Shown one piece after another: positions 49,088 to 58,335 of a stretch of 64,000 nucleotides of DNA. The translations under genes were made by a program, and so were the position numbers. Within the stretch, counting starts at the first letter, position 1; the number at the start of each line of letters is the position of its first letter. The stretch is from Undaria pinnatifida. Taxonomy: Eukaryota; Sar; Phaeophyceae; Laminariales; Alariaceae. The stretch covers positions 12,247,695 to 12,311,694 of the forward strand of contig JABAKD010000012.1 in NCBI GenBank assembly GCA_012845835.1. The letters are read 5' to 3'. The notes under the pieces are model-generated. The model was not told where the DNA came from, ran no database searches, and saw only the letters and a program-made list of their open reading frames with translations.

Positions 49088-49649
49088 GCATACATGCATC
49101 ATGCCATGAAAAAACAAAAACAGATTTTGAAAAAAAAAAACGAACGCGCAATCCGGTCAACAACAGCGTGGCCGACGCACAAAACAAACAAAAGATGAAA
49201 GATGAAGGTGAAACCCGGTGAACAACCTCATTGTGACCCAGGCACATCACGGCCAACAGCATAAAACTCAAAGGGTACGGTATACCTGGTACCAAATGTG
49301 CCGGGTACAGTAGGGGTCCCCCAATAGTGCGGTATCCCTGTATAAGGCGGTATCCCGATATAAGGCGGTCAAAATCGGTCGGCACAACTGAGGTTTGCAC
49401 TCACAACCTGACATGAATAAGGCGGCTTCCCCACATAAGGCTGTCACATTGCTCTCTAGAGCACACCACCGCCTTACTGAGACACCCCTATCATACTGTC
49501 ATACTGTATCTAATATTAGTTTCTCGGTAGAGGGGGCCCTTCGTTCAGAAAGATTTAGGCCAACGAGTGCTACATACGTAGTGGTACACCTATCGTAGCA
49601 CGCGTGTTTTTCCTGCCGAAAAAGGCGTGACGGTTGTGACAGCTGCCGC
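48027..49649. other. Repeat-derived region without genes
   Basis: Single ctatcgtagc words (48.26, 49.59 kb) and a CAT trinucleotide run (49055–49086) are visible. Nothing else could be supported. Confidence 0.4.
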
Positions 49650-49738
49650 TTAACCCCTTTAGGGGCCCAAAACCCATCCCTATACCAATTCCAAGTAGTT
49701 TGTCCCCAACAACAGGTTTCGAGTGGTGAACGCGTTAA
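49650..49738 (-). mobile_element. 89-bp MITE-like element, copy 2
   Basis: Starts TTAACCCCTTTA and ends GCGTTAA; aligns throughout with the reverse complement of 4084–4172 and has the same length. A third partial relative starts at about 49967 (taacccctttcccactg). Confidence 0.7.
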
Positions 49739-50139
49739 TTGGGGGGGGGGCATATACAGCGACCCAAATAAAACAACATTCCACTGTTTTCAAATGTCTA
49801 GGAGTACCGCCAAGCTGCACGACGAGTGTCGCACAGCTCGTGACATCGGTAAGTTCAGACGCATATTGTAACCCCAGTGGCCAGCGGGGCTGAATCAATG
49901 TGGTCGATGCTGTAATCGTCAAATATTTTCGGCACTACTTTCCCTCCGAAGTCCCAACGAGATGTAACCCCTTTCCCACTGCAAAGACGGCCCCACACTA
50001 ATCCCAAGCAGAAATGTTCCAAAAAACGTGAAGACATCGTGAAAACGTTCCTAAATAAATGCGTTAAAACACCCCGTGAAGTGTGCCTCAATCATAAAAG
50101 GCCTCAACAAAATACGTCTCGCAAACCGGACAGTTTGCA

Positions 50140-50298
50140 TCACAACGTCGCCAGACTGTCGCGTTGCAACCCCCAAACCACTACCGTCCGTTCTACCTCC
50201 GCCATCCTGGTCTTGTGCAACTCCGTTTCCCGCTCGTGGCCTCTATCGGCGAGGGCAAGCGCGCGGTCCAGTGTTTCCACGATGATCGCCTCCCAGAT
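50140..50298 (-). CDS. SMYD gene, terminal exon
   Basis: After the strong acceptor ctaactgtccacag the frame reads IWEAIIVETLDRALALADRG, HERETELHKTRMAEVERTVV, then VWGLQRDSLATL and a TGA stop at 50142–50140. It is strongly helical, as expected for the end of a SMYD C-terminal domain. It is 53 codons including the stop and has no internal initiator, so ORF scans requiring a start miss it. Confidence 0.65.
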   Translation of the reverse strand: MWEAIIVETLDRALALADRGHERETELHKTRMAEVERTVVVWGLQRDSLATL

Positions 50299-53200
50299 CT
50301 GTGGACAGTTAGGTAGGTAGATAGGTAGATAGTGGATGGATTGCGATATAGTTATATAGATAGAGAGATAGATAGATGGATAGATGGATAGGTTCGTAGT
50401 GTGATAAATGGATAGCTACTTAGATACAATAATTAGTTACCAATTAAAAATAGATAGTTTGATAGATAATAAATAGACAGTTACATAAATACTGTAGATA
50501 GTATATTATTAGATGGATAGGTTGTCTAGATAGATAGACAGACAGGCATACAGACAGACTGACTGACAGGTAGACAGGTAGGGGCGCAACTGTTTGCAGT
50601 CTACGAAAATCCACGCCCCTCACACCCCAGTGGCTTACATGATACTCAAACTCGTATACAGTGTCTGCCCTGTGGTTTTCTTCAGCGAGCTCGTGCCTGC
50701 ACCCCAAATCAGTATACAACGTCTGACCCGTGGTTCTATCCCACAGGCTCGTGTCTACACGGAGTTGCGCTCCTGACTCTCTCACCCCAGTAGCTTGGAG
50801 AGGAAAACTCGAATTCATTTCTCCGGATCTTCGTCGGCTGCCGCCGTCGCCGCCGCCGCCACCGCCGCCACCGCCACCGCCACCGCCACCGCCACCGCCA
50901 CCGCCACCGCCACCGCCGCCACCACCAATACCTCCCTCACCGCCAACACCACCACCACTACCACCAACACCACTACCATCACCAACACCACCAACACCAA
51001 CACCAACACCACCACCACAGCTACCGCCGCCACCACCACCACTACCGCCAACCATTGCAGTGGAAACCCCGGTCCGAAGGCCCCGCATGACAACCAAAGC
51101 GCTATTGCCGTGGGAAATAGTCGACGGCCAGTCCTCGTCTATGATCGCGGCCAGCATAAGCCGGCAGTGCACACCTAGAGTAAACGCGTGGGTAGGAACT
51201 AGACGTCTCTGGCAAAGCGCCTGTCGTATCCCCCGCGCGCAAGGGAAATCGTGAGCGAAGAGGGGTTATTGGGGAAGAGTGATGGAAGGGGAGGGGATGA
51301 GGGGGGGTGAGGGGGGAAGGAGAAATTGGGGGGGGGGAAGGGGGGGGGAAGGGAGGGGGGGGGGGGGGAGGGGGGGGGAAGGGGGGGGGGGGGAGGGGCG
51401 GAGGGGGGAGGGGGGGAGGGGGGGGGGGGGGAGGGGGGGGGGGGGGAGGGGCGGAGGGGGGGGAGGGGCGGAGGGGGGGGAGGGGGGAGGGGGGGGGGGG
51501 GGAGGGGGGGGGGGAGGGGGGGGGGGAGGGGGGGGGGAGGGGGGGGGGAGGGGGGGGGGAGGGGGGGGGGGAGGGGGGGGGGGGGAGGGGGGGGGGGAGG
51601 GGGGGGGGGGGGAGGGGGGGGGGGAGGGGGGGGGGGAGGGGGGGGGGGGAGGGGGGGGGGGAGGGGGGGGGGGAGGGGGGGGGGGGAGGGGGGGGGGGAG
51701 GGGGGGGGGGGGAGGGGGGGGGGGGAGGGGGGGGGGGAGGGGGGGGGGGGAGGGGGGGGGGGGGCAGGGGGGGGGGGGGGGAGGGGGGGGGGGGGGGGGA
51801 GGGGGGGGGGGGGGAGGGGGGGGGGGGGGGAGGGGGGGGGGGGGGGAGGGGGGGGGGGGGGGAGGGGGGGGGGGGGGGAGGGGGGGGGGGGGGGAGGGGG
51901 GGGGGGGGGGAGGGGGGGGGGGGGGGAGGGGGGAGGGAAGGAGTGGGGAGGGGGAGGGAAGGAGTGGGGAGGGGAAAGGGGAGGGAGGGAGGGAGGCGGG
52001 GGGAGGAGAGATGGTGTGAATAAAGCGCGCGATATTGGGTCAACAACTACGGGAAATTTTCCTGCTTTGCACGCGAGGGTAGGGAGAAAGAACGCAACAC
52101 CCGGCAACGATTTCTTCAAGTATCGCAACATATAATGATGCAATCAGGCACCCCGCGGCATTCCCGAACCCACATTATCGCCCATGCGCTACAAGCTTTT
52201 AACCTGTTCGGGACTTCAGAGAGGGAAAGAGTGAAGACAAAAAAAGGCCACTACAGCTTTGCCCACTGCCCGATCAAAGGGCGGTAAAAATGTCAACATG
52301 GCCTCCGAATTACAACGTAACGAGTCGTATGACTTGTGCACAACATGATTCTACACGTTCTTTCTGCACTAGTGTTATGTCATCAAAACGGGAGTGCAGT
52401 GTTAAAATGGTTGAGAAAAAATAATGGAGAGCTTACTCAAAGTCTAAACGATATCCGGTCGATACCTGCAGATCAGCGAGACGCCGCCTCCCTCGCCGTG
52501 AACGGCCCTGCGCGAAATCATCGTCCGCGGCCGCGAGCCTCGTCCTGAGAACTTTACCCCAGCGGTCAAAATACTCATCGTCCGTTACACCGCAGCACTC
52601 GTCACACCGCCCCCCCACCATCCATCCTCCGCCCCCTTCCTCCTTCTCCCCCTCCCGTTCTTCCTCTTCCCTCCCCTTCCCCTGCCCTTCCCCCTCACCC
52701 TCCTCTTCCTGCGCGGCAACAAAGCCATCCTCGCCGCTGCCACCGCCGCCATCATCTTTTCCATCTGCGTTGCCGCGGGAGAGTCTCGGCCGGACCACCC
52801 TCCCCCGTCGGCAGCACTGTCTCTTTGGGCAAACCCATCCCGCTGCGACCAACTCTTCATGTTGCAATTGTTCTGGTTCTTCACCCCTCCCGGAGTCCCC
52901 GCGCGAATGGCGGGAACGCTTTCCCGCGAGCGCGGAAGGGCTACGGGTGTTACCGCTGGCGTCACGGCTATCCCCGTTCTCACGGTTGGTATCACTACGG
53001 TTGCCCGTGTGGTTATTACCGTCACGGTTACCGGTACAGTTACGGTTACCTTCGCCAGTAATGTTTAGGCTACCGTTACCGCCACGGTTGCAGTTTCCGT
53101 GGCCGTTACTACCGCCGAAGTTACCAATACCGTTAATACCATTAGTGTCACAATCACCGTTACCGCTATTACCGCTTACGTTACCGTTACCGTAACCACT

Positions 53201-56200
53201 GCAGTTACCGATACCGGTAACGGTACCATTGGCGCGATGTGGTTTGGCCGAGTTTTCTTGGTGGACAAGGGTACTGTGGCGGTGGCTTGAGCGGGGGTGG
53301 GGGCGGGGACGGGGGCGGGGACGGCAGCGCGGGCAGGTGCACTCAAAGAAGAAGTGCTGCCGGAGGAGGTCTTGCCTCACCGGAAGAGGTTGGAGGATGT
53401 CCACGTATCTGAGTGTCAGAAGATAAGCAGGCGTACGAGACAACCAGACAGACCGCCAGACATGTAGATGGAACGGTGAAAAGATGAAGAGGCAGACAAG
53501 CAGACAGATGTGAACTTAGGTCCCACTCCACCCCCCCACACACATTCTCTTCCGCGGTAGCAATGCCGCACACCAGTACCACCCCTGGGGTCCGATTCCT
53601 ACTCTGTGGTTCCTATGTTTTGCCCCATTTCATTACTCCCGCCCGTTCTAGATATGACTCGTATTTTGATTATTGCGAGTTAGACTTCCAACACTCGAGT
53701 ACACCAACTCGCTCTACCTCACCCTACCCCATACGGTCGCCGGGAGAGTGCGCCTCAACCTTTTGGCCATTGGGCTTGGTTTTTGTAAGGATATCATCAA
53801 ATGTACATGTTAGTGCCCCACCCCACCCACCAACCTCACCCCAGTCCAACGCAGCCAGAATTCCACCGGCGAGATGAATAGCTGTGCCCCGGCGACCGGG
53901 CACATTCTCGACGCCGGAAGAGCGGATAATTTTCATAGGGCGTCAGTTCGTCACACACAGTCCGGTCCCGCCGCTATAGTTAAACATGGCGCGCTCCAAA
54001 GCAACACAATCCCACCCAACCCCACCCCACCCCACCCCATCCCACCCCACCCCACCCCACCCCACCCCACCCTACCCCCCAACCCCATCCCCAACCCCAT
54101 CCGCATCCCTATCTCCATTCCTACCCCCCGCACCCCCAACCCCCCCCCCCCCCCGACCAACCCTACCCCCAACCCCATCCCCAAGCCCATCCCCAACCCC
54201 ATCCGCATCCCCATCCCCATCCCTACCCCCGCATCCCCGACCCCCCCCCCCCCCCCCCGACCAACCCCACCCCCAACCCCAACCCCAACCCCATCCGCAT
54301 CCCCATCCCCATCCCTACCCCCGCACCCCCACCCCCACCCCTACTCTCACCCCCACCCAACCCAACCCCAACCCCAACCCATCCCCACCCCACTCACGAG
54401 ATGAACAGCTGCGATCCAGCAGGCACATCCTCGACCGTCGAAACACGGAGATTTCCTAGAGCGTCAGTTCGCCACACGCAGTTCGGCTCGCAGCTGTGGT
54501 TAAACATGGCGCCCGTGGGGAACAACCCCACGCCAAAGTCGGAGTAAAGGCATCCCCGGATCCCGCTCCAATATCGCCTCCTCGCGAGAGGACCGAAAAC
54601 TCCCGCCCTCCCCACAGTCATGCAGTTGCAGTATCTTTGGTAGGGGGACAGGGGGGGGGGAGTTGAGGAGAGTGAGAAATCCAGTTGGGGGGCGTTGGGC
54701 GGGCCAACGAGGGTGAGGGGGCGGTGGGGAGAGGGGGGGGGGGGGGGGGGGTATATATTTTGTCTCGCCTTCGAAGGTCTTCTCCTAATAGCAGGTGAAA
54801 TAAAGCATCGAAGACAGCACTAACCGCACTAACTAGCAATTGCCTCGCAGGTGTAAACGCCGGTGTAGCGACAGACGATACAAAGCAGGAAAAGGTGGCG
54901 GCAACGCTGTACGTCCAACCAGAAAAGCACCGAGAAATATGTGACGACGAAAACAATAACAACTGCAATACCACTACCGACACAACAACAACAACAACAA
55001 CAACCTCAACACCACTCCCGACACCACTACCGACAACACTACTAACACCAACACCAACACTAACCACAACAACAACAACCGACCAAGGCTACGGTAGAGA
55101 GGCCACTTTATCACTGTTAGGGCCACTTTGTGCTGTTTGGTGTCGCGACATGCTCCACCATGGCACTTCTTGTTACGCTGCGCCAACATAGCACGTCTAC
55201 GCCCAGTTTTTTTAGTGAAATATAGAGCCCCTTGAGCGAGTGGCCTAAACGCGGAGGTAGAAAGCACGCATGTCTATAAACCGGCACCGGTTTTTACCGG
55301 TACCTAACGCACCTGGTGGGTTACTCGGAAAACGGCGGTTATTGATTCGTCTCCCCTATCCCCAAAATAGAACCCTCCCCATACTCAACGGGAACCCTGC
55401 ATTTTTTCCAAGCAGCAGAGCAGCAGAGCACGCGCATTTGGCATGAAAAAGATGCGGTTGCAACAGGTAGGTACCGGGAACATCTGACTCCGGGTACAAA
55501 AACGGTATGGACCGACCTCGGCACTAGGTTAGAGACTTCCCGGGAAAAACAGAGGGTACTCCCCCTGCCCTAGCCTTGGTCAACTGCGTAACAACGGCGG
55601 TGGCGGTGGCAGTATCTCTTACTCACAGTTTCCCGAGGTATTCCGCACAGGTGTCCTGGCTCGCCTTCCACGCCGCCGGCGCAACAAGCCGGGCCGCTTG
55701 GATGGTGTTCATGATTCTCATCTCCATTTCGCCGCCATCCAAAAGGTCATCAAGGTGGTCTTCGAGGTCGTCGATGGCACTCAAGGGACTGCTATCGCCT
55801 GCGTGCGCTGTGCCGGGGGCAGGGGCCAACGTTGAGCCTTTGTGGCACGTTTTACTTCTTGTGCATTCGGGGTTTAACAACAAAATGAACAAGTGGGTAG
55901 AGTTGTAAAAAAAGTTGAAAAAAACACTGTGAAGTATACCTGGTGCCCTATACCTGGAGCATGGTATGGTATGTACCAGGCAAGCGTTCGCCAGCTACAA
56001 CACAACCAAATACAACACAACACAACACAAAGCGTGACAAAAAGGGAGGAGTATGTCACGAATAACGCTTACCATGAAGCCCGTTTGAAACAAAGTCCAC
56101 CTACGTTGTCGGGGCAACTGGTATGGAGCGCCGTGCATATCCAGGTATAAATGCGGAGACAGATCCCAGAGTGTGTATATTCGATTAGTTTTTCCATAAG

Positions 56201-56909
56201 CACGTTAGTTAGGTCCTAAAGCGGCCGTCTGACGATAGGGTGGGAGGATCAAATATTATCCTCAGCCACATCTAATCAATTTAAAATTTGAGCCGTCTCT
56301 CGTCCTTTTGAGATATCGAGAAAGCAAGCGAACAAGAAGTATACTGAAGTATCAACACGAAGCGGTGCCTTCACTCTACTTGAAAGTAGGGTGAGACCAT
56401 TAACGGAGCGAAAAAACGGTCAACCTGACCCACCTCTACCCGCGGCGGCTGTCGCTGCTGCTGTCCCTTTTGTCCCTTTCGTCCCGAGGTGCTCCGCGCG
56501 CATGGCGAGCAAGCGCAGGAGAAGCCTGACGTAGATCGTGCTGCCGCCCAAGAGCGAGTTAATCAAGTCGGGCTGGGATTTCTGCAAAACTGACAAGCGG
56601 GATAGCGTTTCGCATTCGAGGCTTTCATGAAACACGTCACTGGCATCAGCGCCACCACCACCACCACAACCACCACTACCATTGCTACCACCACTGTCGC
56701 CCCCACCACCATCACTGCTACCACCATCACCACGACCACCGCAAATAGCAGCACCAGGGGCAGGAACAGAACTCCCCCCCCCTGAGTGTGTTGTTCTTGA
56801 CGCCATAGCGGCGCAGTCGGCACAAATGACTGACCGGAGGCAAGCTGGACAGGGAGGAGGGGGGGGGGACGGCGCCGTTGCCTCTGGCTCGCAAGGCTGT
56901 AGGCACCGC
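50140..56909 (-). CDS. SMYD-type protein (MYND finger + SET domain), first exon not found
   Basis: Six exons join in phase: 56909–56434, 55837–55627, 54634–54398, 53408–52558, 51174–51053 and 50298–50140 (stop TGA). The product, about 685 residues without its missing N-terminus, has a MYND-like zinc finger, an SET core with FNHSCEPNC and FISYVDIL, post-SET cysteines (FFECTCPRC … WVCPKRQC) and a helical C-terminal region. SMYD enzymes transfer methyl groups from S-adenosylmethionine to lysines of histones and other proteins in nucleus and cytosol; activity here is inferred. The S-sequence exon expected upstream of the finger was not identified to 58.7 kb. Low-complexity inserts lie in the finger and between post-SET cysteines. 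The introns hold long simple sequences and a decayed duplicate of part of the SET exon. Exon 4 and 5 ends are the least certain. Confidence 0.8.
50299..51052 (-). other. SMYD intron with GATA/GACA repeats and CCG/CCA simple sequence
   Basis: 50325–50590 is a degenerate tetranucleotide region (gata, gaca). 50600–50800 carries two copies of a cacccagt…gtgtctg…cgagctcgtg block. 50835–51058 is a CCGCCA/CCACCA trinucleotide tract. Another exon could hide in 50600–50800 but none could be defended. Confidence 0.6.
51053..51174 (-). CDS. SMYD gene, exon of the C-terminal helical domain
   Basis: After acceptor ttactctag it reads VHCRLMLAAIIDEDWPSTIS and HGNSALVVMRGL, resembling the TPR-like helices of SMYD C-termini (W-x-x-A/T-I…A). 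The exon end at 51053 (ATG-GTTGGC) is chosen for phase 0; two other GT sites nearby are possible. The frame remains open through the adjoining Gly-rich simple repeat, which I take as intron. Confidence 0.55.
51268..52012 (+). repeat. 740-bp polypurine tract (G-run plus A units) in a SMYD intron
   Basis: Almost pure G runs of 8–16 interrupted by single A, with only a handful of C. From about 51440 to 51930 the spacing is a regular 10–16 bp. On the transcribed minus-sense strand this is a polypyrimidine tract ending about 90 nt before the 51174 acceptor. Open frames of more than 200 codons across it are artefacts of the repeat. Confidence 0.95.
52558..53408 (-). CDS. SMYD gene, post-SET exon with Gly/Asn-rich insert
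   Basis: The acceptor acactcag joins TC to A to give the Ser of FIS-YVDIL. DLLRQHFFFECTCPRC is the classic SMYD post-SET start. Between it and the second cysteine cluster (WVCPKRQCCRRG) lie an Arg-Pro/His run and about 90 residues rich in Gly and Asn (GNGNVSGNSGNGD), encoded by ggtaacggttacc-like repeats. A Glu-rich tract and CDECCGVTDDEYFDRW follow. The donor GTAAAG at 52557 fits the next exon's phase; an alternative GTATCG at 52465 does not. Confidence 0.8.
53871..53996 (-). pseudogene. Splice-dead duplicate of the 3' half of the SET exon
   Basis: This intronic 126-bp block aligns with 54398–54524, 527 bp away: gagatgaa-agctg, gcacat-ctcgac, agggcgtcagttcg-cacac and gttaaacatggcgc are shared. 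The donor position reads GCCGGT where the active exon has GTGAGT, and FNHSCEPNC has become FNYSGGTG-like. It therefore cannot supply a functional SET core and appears to be a decayed tandem exon duplicate. Confidence 0.8.
53998..54397 (+). repeat. C-rich CCCCA/CCCCAACCCCAT tract in a SMYD intron
   Basis: About 390 bp of CCCCACC, CCCCAACC and CCCCATCC words directly downstream, in gene sense, of the SET exon. In the transcript it reads GGGGTTGGGGAT-like, which could form G-quadruplexes. A shorter relative lies beside the duplicated exon (53818–53845). Confidence 0.9.
54398..54634 (-). CDS. SMYD gene, SET-core exon
   Basis: The acceptor follows a pyrimidine-rich tract (ctaccaaag); the donor is GTGAGT after phase 2. 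It reads YCNCMTVGR, a short Arg-rich insert, then DFGVGLFPTGAMFNHSCEPN and NLRVSTVEDVPAGSQLFIS. NHSC-x-PN forms the pseudoknot around the methyl donor in SET domains, and the Gly-Ser-Gln-Leu-x-Ile-Ser strand leads into the Tyr on the next exon. All key residues are present. Confidence 0.9.
54640..55626 (-). other. SMYD intron with repeat fragments
   Basis: Contains a G26 run (54727–54752), an AAC trinucleotide stretch (54985–55080) and two pieces related to the 73-bp minisatellite unit: gaccaaggctacggtag at 55080 and gtactccccctgccctagcc at 55555. Confidence 0.6.
55627..55837 (-). CDS. SMYD gene, exon between MYND and SET core
   Basis: 211 nt, phase 1 to 2, ending in a strong GTGAGTAAG donor. 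It encodes an acidic region (AIDDLEDHLDDLLDGGEMEM) and a helix ending TCAEYLGKL. Joined to the next exon it gives GKLYCNCMTV, matching the conserved L-x-C-N-x-(F/M)-x-I/V stretch that precedes the NHSC motif in SMYD proteins. The acceptor is weak. Confidence 0.65.
56434..56909 (-). CDS. SMYD gene, MYND-finger exon
   Basis: The exon starts after acceptor ttctgtacag. It shows cysteine pairs CLQPC, CPAC and CADC, then a Gly-rich insert of about 50 residues, then HESLEC, which supplies the final His/Cys of the MYND pattern. The following SVLQKSQPDLINSLLGG and YVRLLLRLLAMR helices are typical of the stretch between MYND and the second half of SET. Donors at 56434 (GTGGGT) or 56440 (GTAGAG) both give phase 1. 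The insert inside the finger is unusual for the family. Confidence 0.7.
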
Positions 56910-57385
56910 CTGTACAGAAGAGCGGCGGGTCAAAGGAAAATATGGAGACAAAACAATGAGGGAAGGACGAGGGAGCGAAGCGACCAAGACCGCTTTTTGC
57001 CTTCCGTGACCAAAAAGCCTTCGCTACGGGGTGAGTACGGGCTTCCACTCTTGGAGCACTTATGTTCAATAAAATTACGAGCGAATGGTGGTTAAAATTT
57101 TGCACCCTGCCGAAAAATAGGGGCCTCATTCGAGATGGCAGAGGCACTTTCTTTCTTGATTATACAGTGTTCCGGCCGCCAATCTAATCAAAGCATCATA
57201 GTTTTCCACCAACGAACCCAAGCTGACGATGGTTGAAAATATCCTGGTGCGCTAGTTCCTAGCGACAGCTATACCCTCATCTTTAAGCAAGAAAAACGAA
57301 GACAAAACGACTCCGTAAGGTTAGTTGCGCCACTAACCATTTATATCGGGCACCTGTTTGTACATGTATGTTTCGAAGGTCTTAA

Positions 57386-58156
57386 GGCCATTTCTTATGC
57401 AGTCCTATTCCGCCAGTCGAAAACGGCCCTTTTTGACTGGACTTTTTTTCGACTGGATTCTTCTGGTCCTTCTTTTTATCGTCAGTCGAGTTGGTTTTAT
57501 AGTTTTTGTGCTCTTCCTAGAGGCGGTTGGTGTGAGGGAGTACTGCTGTACAGCAGGCGAAATCGGTTGGCAGCTCTGTGCTTGGCGCTGTCTCCGCGAG
57601 CAACGGCTCGACGAACCTTCGACCCAGCGAGTTGGTGGCTTTGGGCTTAGCCGAAAGCCGCCAAAGCTACGTTCGTGGAGTTGCACTCAGCGGAGAGCCG
57701 CCAAAGCTACGGCAGGCGCAGCCGTTGTTGGCAGCATGGGATCGACACCGCGCGCTGCTGCCATCGTGTGATACACGCTGCTGGCGAGCGGAACTAGGAA
57801 TGCGCCACGCTGACTTGCTGCGAGAAGCAACAGCAGGGATGGCCAAGCCAGCGTCAGCGCATTGTATGATACTGCAGTGTGGTACCTGGTATGGGTGTGT
57901 GGCCGTGTGGCCGTGTGGGTGTGTGTTTGGTGGTGGGATGGGCGATGCGATCGGTTCAAAAAACACGTGTGAAACTTTTTCGACTGAGTTTTTCGACTGG
58001 AGGATCCAGTCGAAAAAGTCTTCCGCCAGTCGGAATTCTCAGTCGAAAAAAGTTGAGTCGAAAAAGCCCTTTTTCGACTGCGTAAGAAAGCCCGATTTGG
58101 GCTTCAATCGAAAAAGGCCGTTTTCGACTGACAAATCCGACTGCATAAGAAATGGT
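57386..58156. mobile_element. TTAA-bounded element with 17-bp perfect terminal inverted repeats
   Basis: CCATTTCTTATGCAGTC (57388–57404) is matched by its exact complement at 58139–58155. Inside, a second inverted block (CAGTCGAAAACGGCC) is shared by both ends, and many further ttttcgactg words in both orientations fill the arms. TTAA occurs just outside each end (57382–57385 and 58157–58160), as expected for a piggyBac-type target duplication. The ~770-bp interior has no transposase; it carries a duplicated agccgccaaagctacg word and a GTGTGGCC run, so it is non-autonomous. Confidence 0.6.
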
Positions 58157-58174
58157 TTAAGTGTGGAAGTCGAC

Positions 58175-58335
58175 ATTGCTGTCTGTCTGTATGCCTGTCT
58201 GTATGCCTGTCTGTTTTTCTTTCTGTCTGCATGTCTGTCTGTCCGTCTGTCCATCTGGCTGTCTGGCCGTCTGGCCGTTGTTTGTCTGTTGTCTGTCTGT
58301 TATCGGCCTTCCTGCCTGTCTGCCTGCCTGTGTGC
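58175..58335 (+). repeat. Degenerate (CTGT)n tetranucleotide repeat
   Basis: Repeated ctgtctgtctg and ctgcctgt words adjoining the right end of the inverted-repeat element. Not coding. Confidence 0.85.

Noticed and set aside
51102-52143. Five overlapping frames of 238–314 codons, Gly/Glu- or Pro-rich
   Set aside because: All arise from the G-run polypurine tract; none is preserved by anything except absence of T and C.
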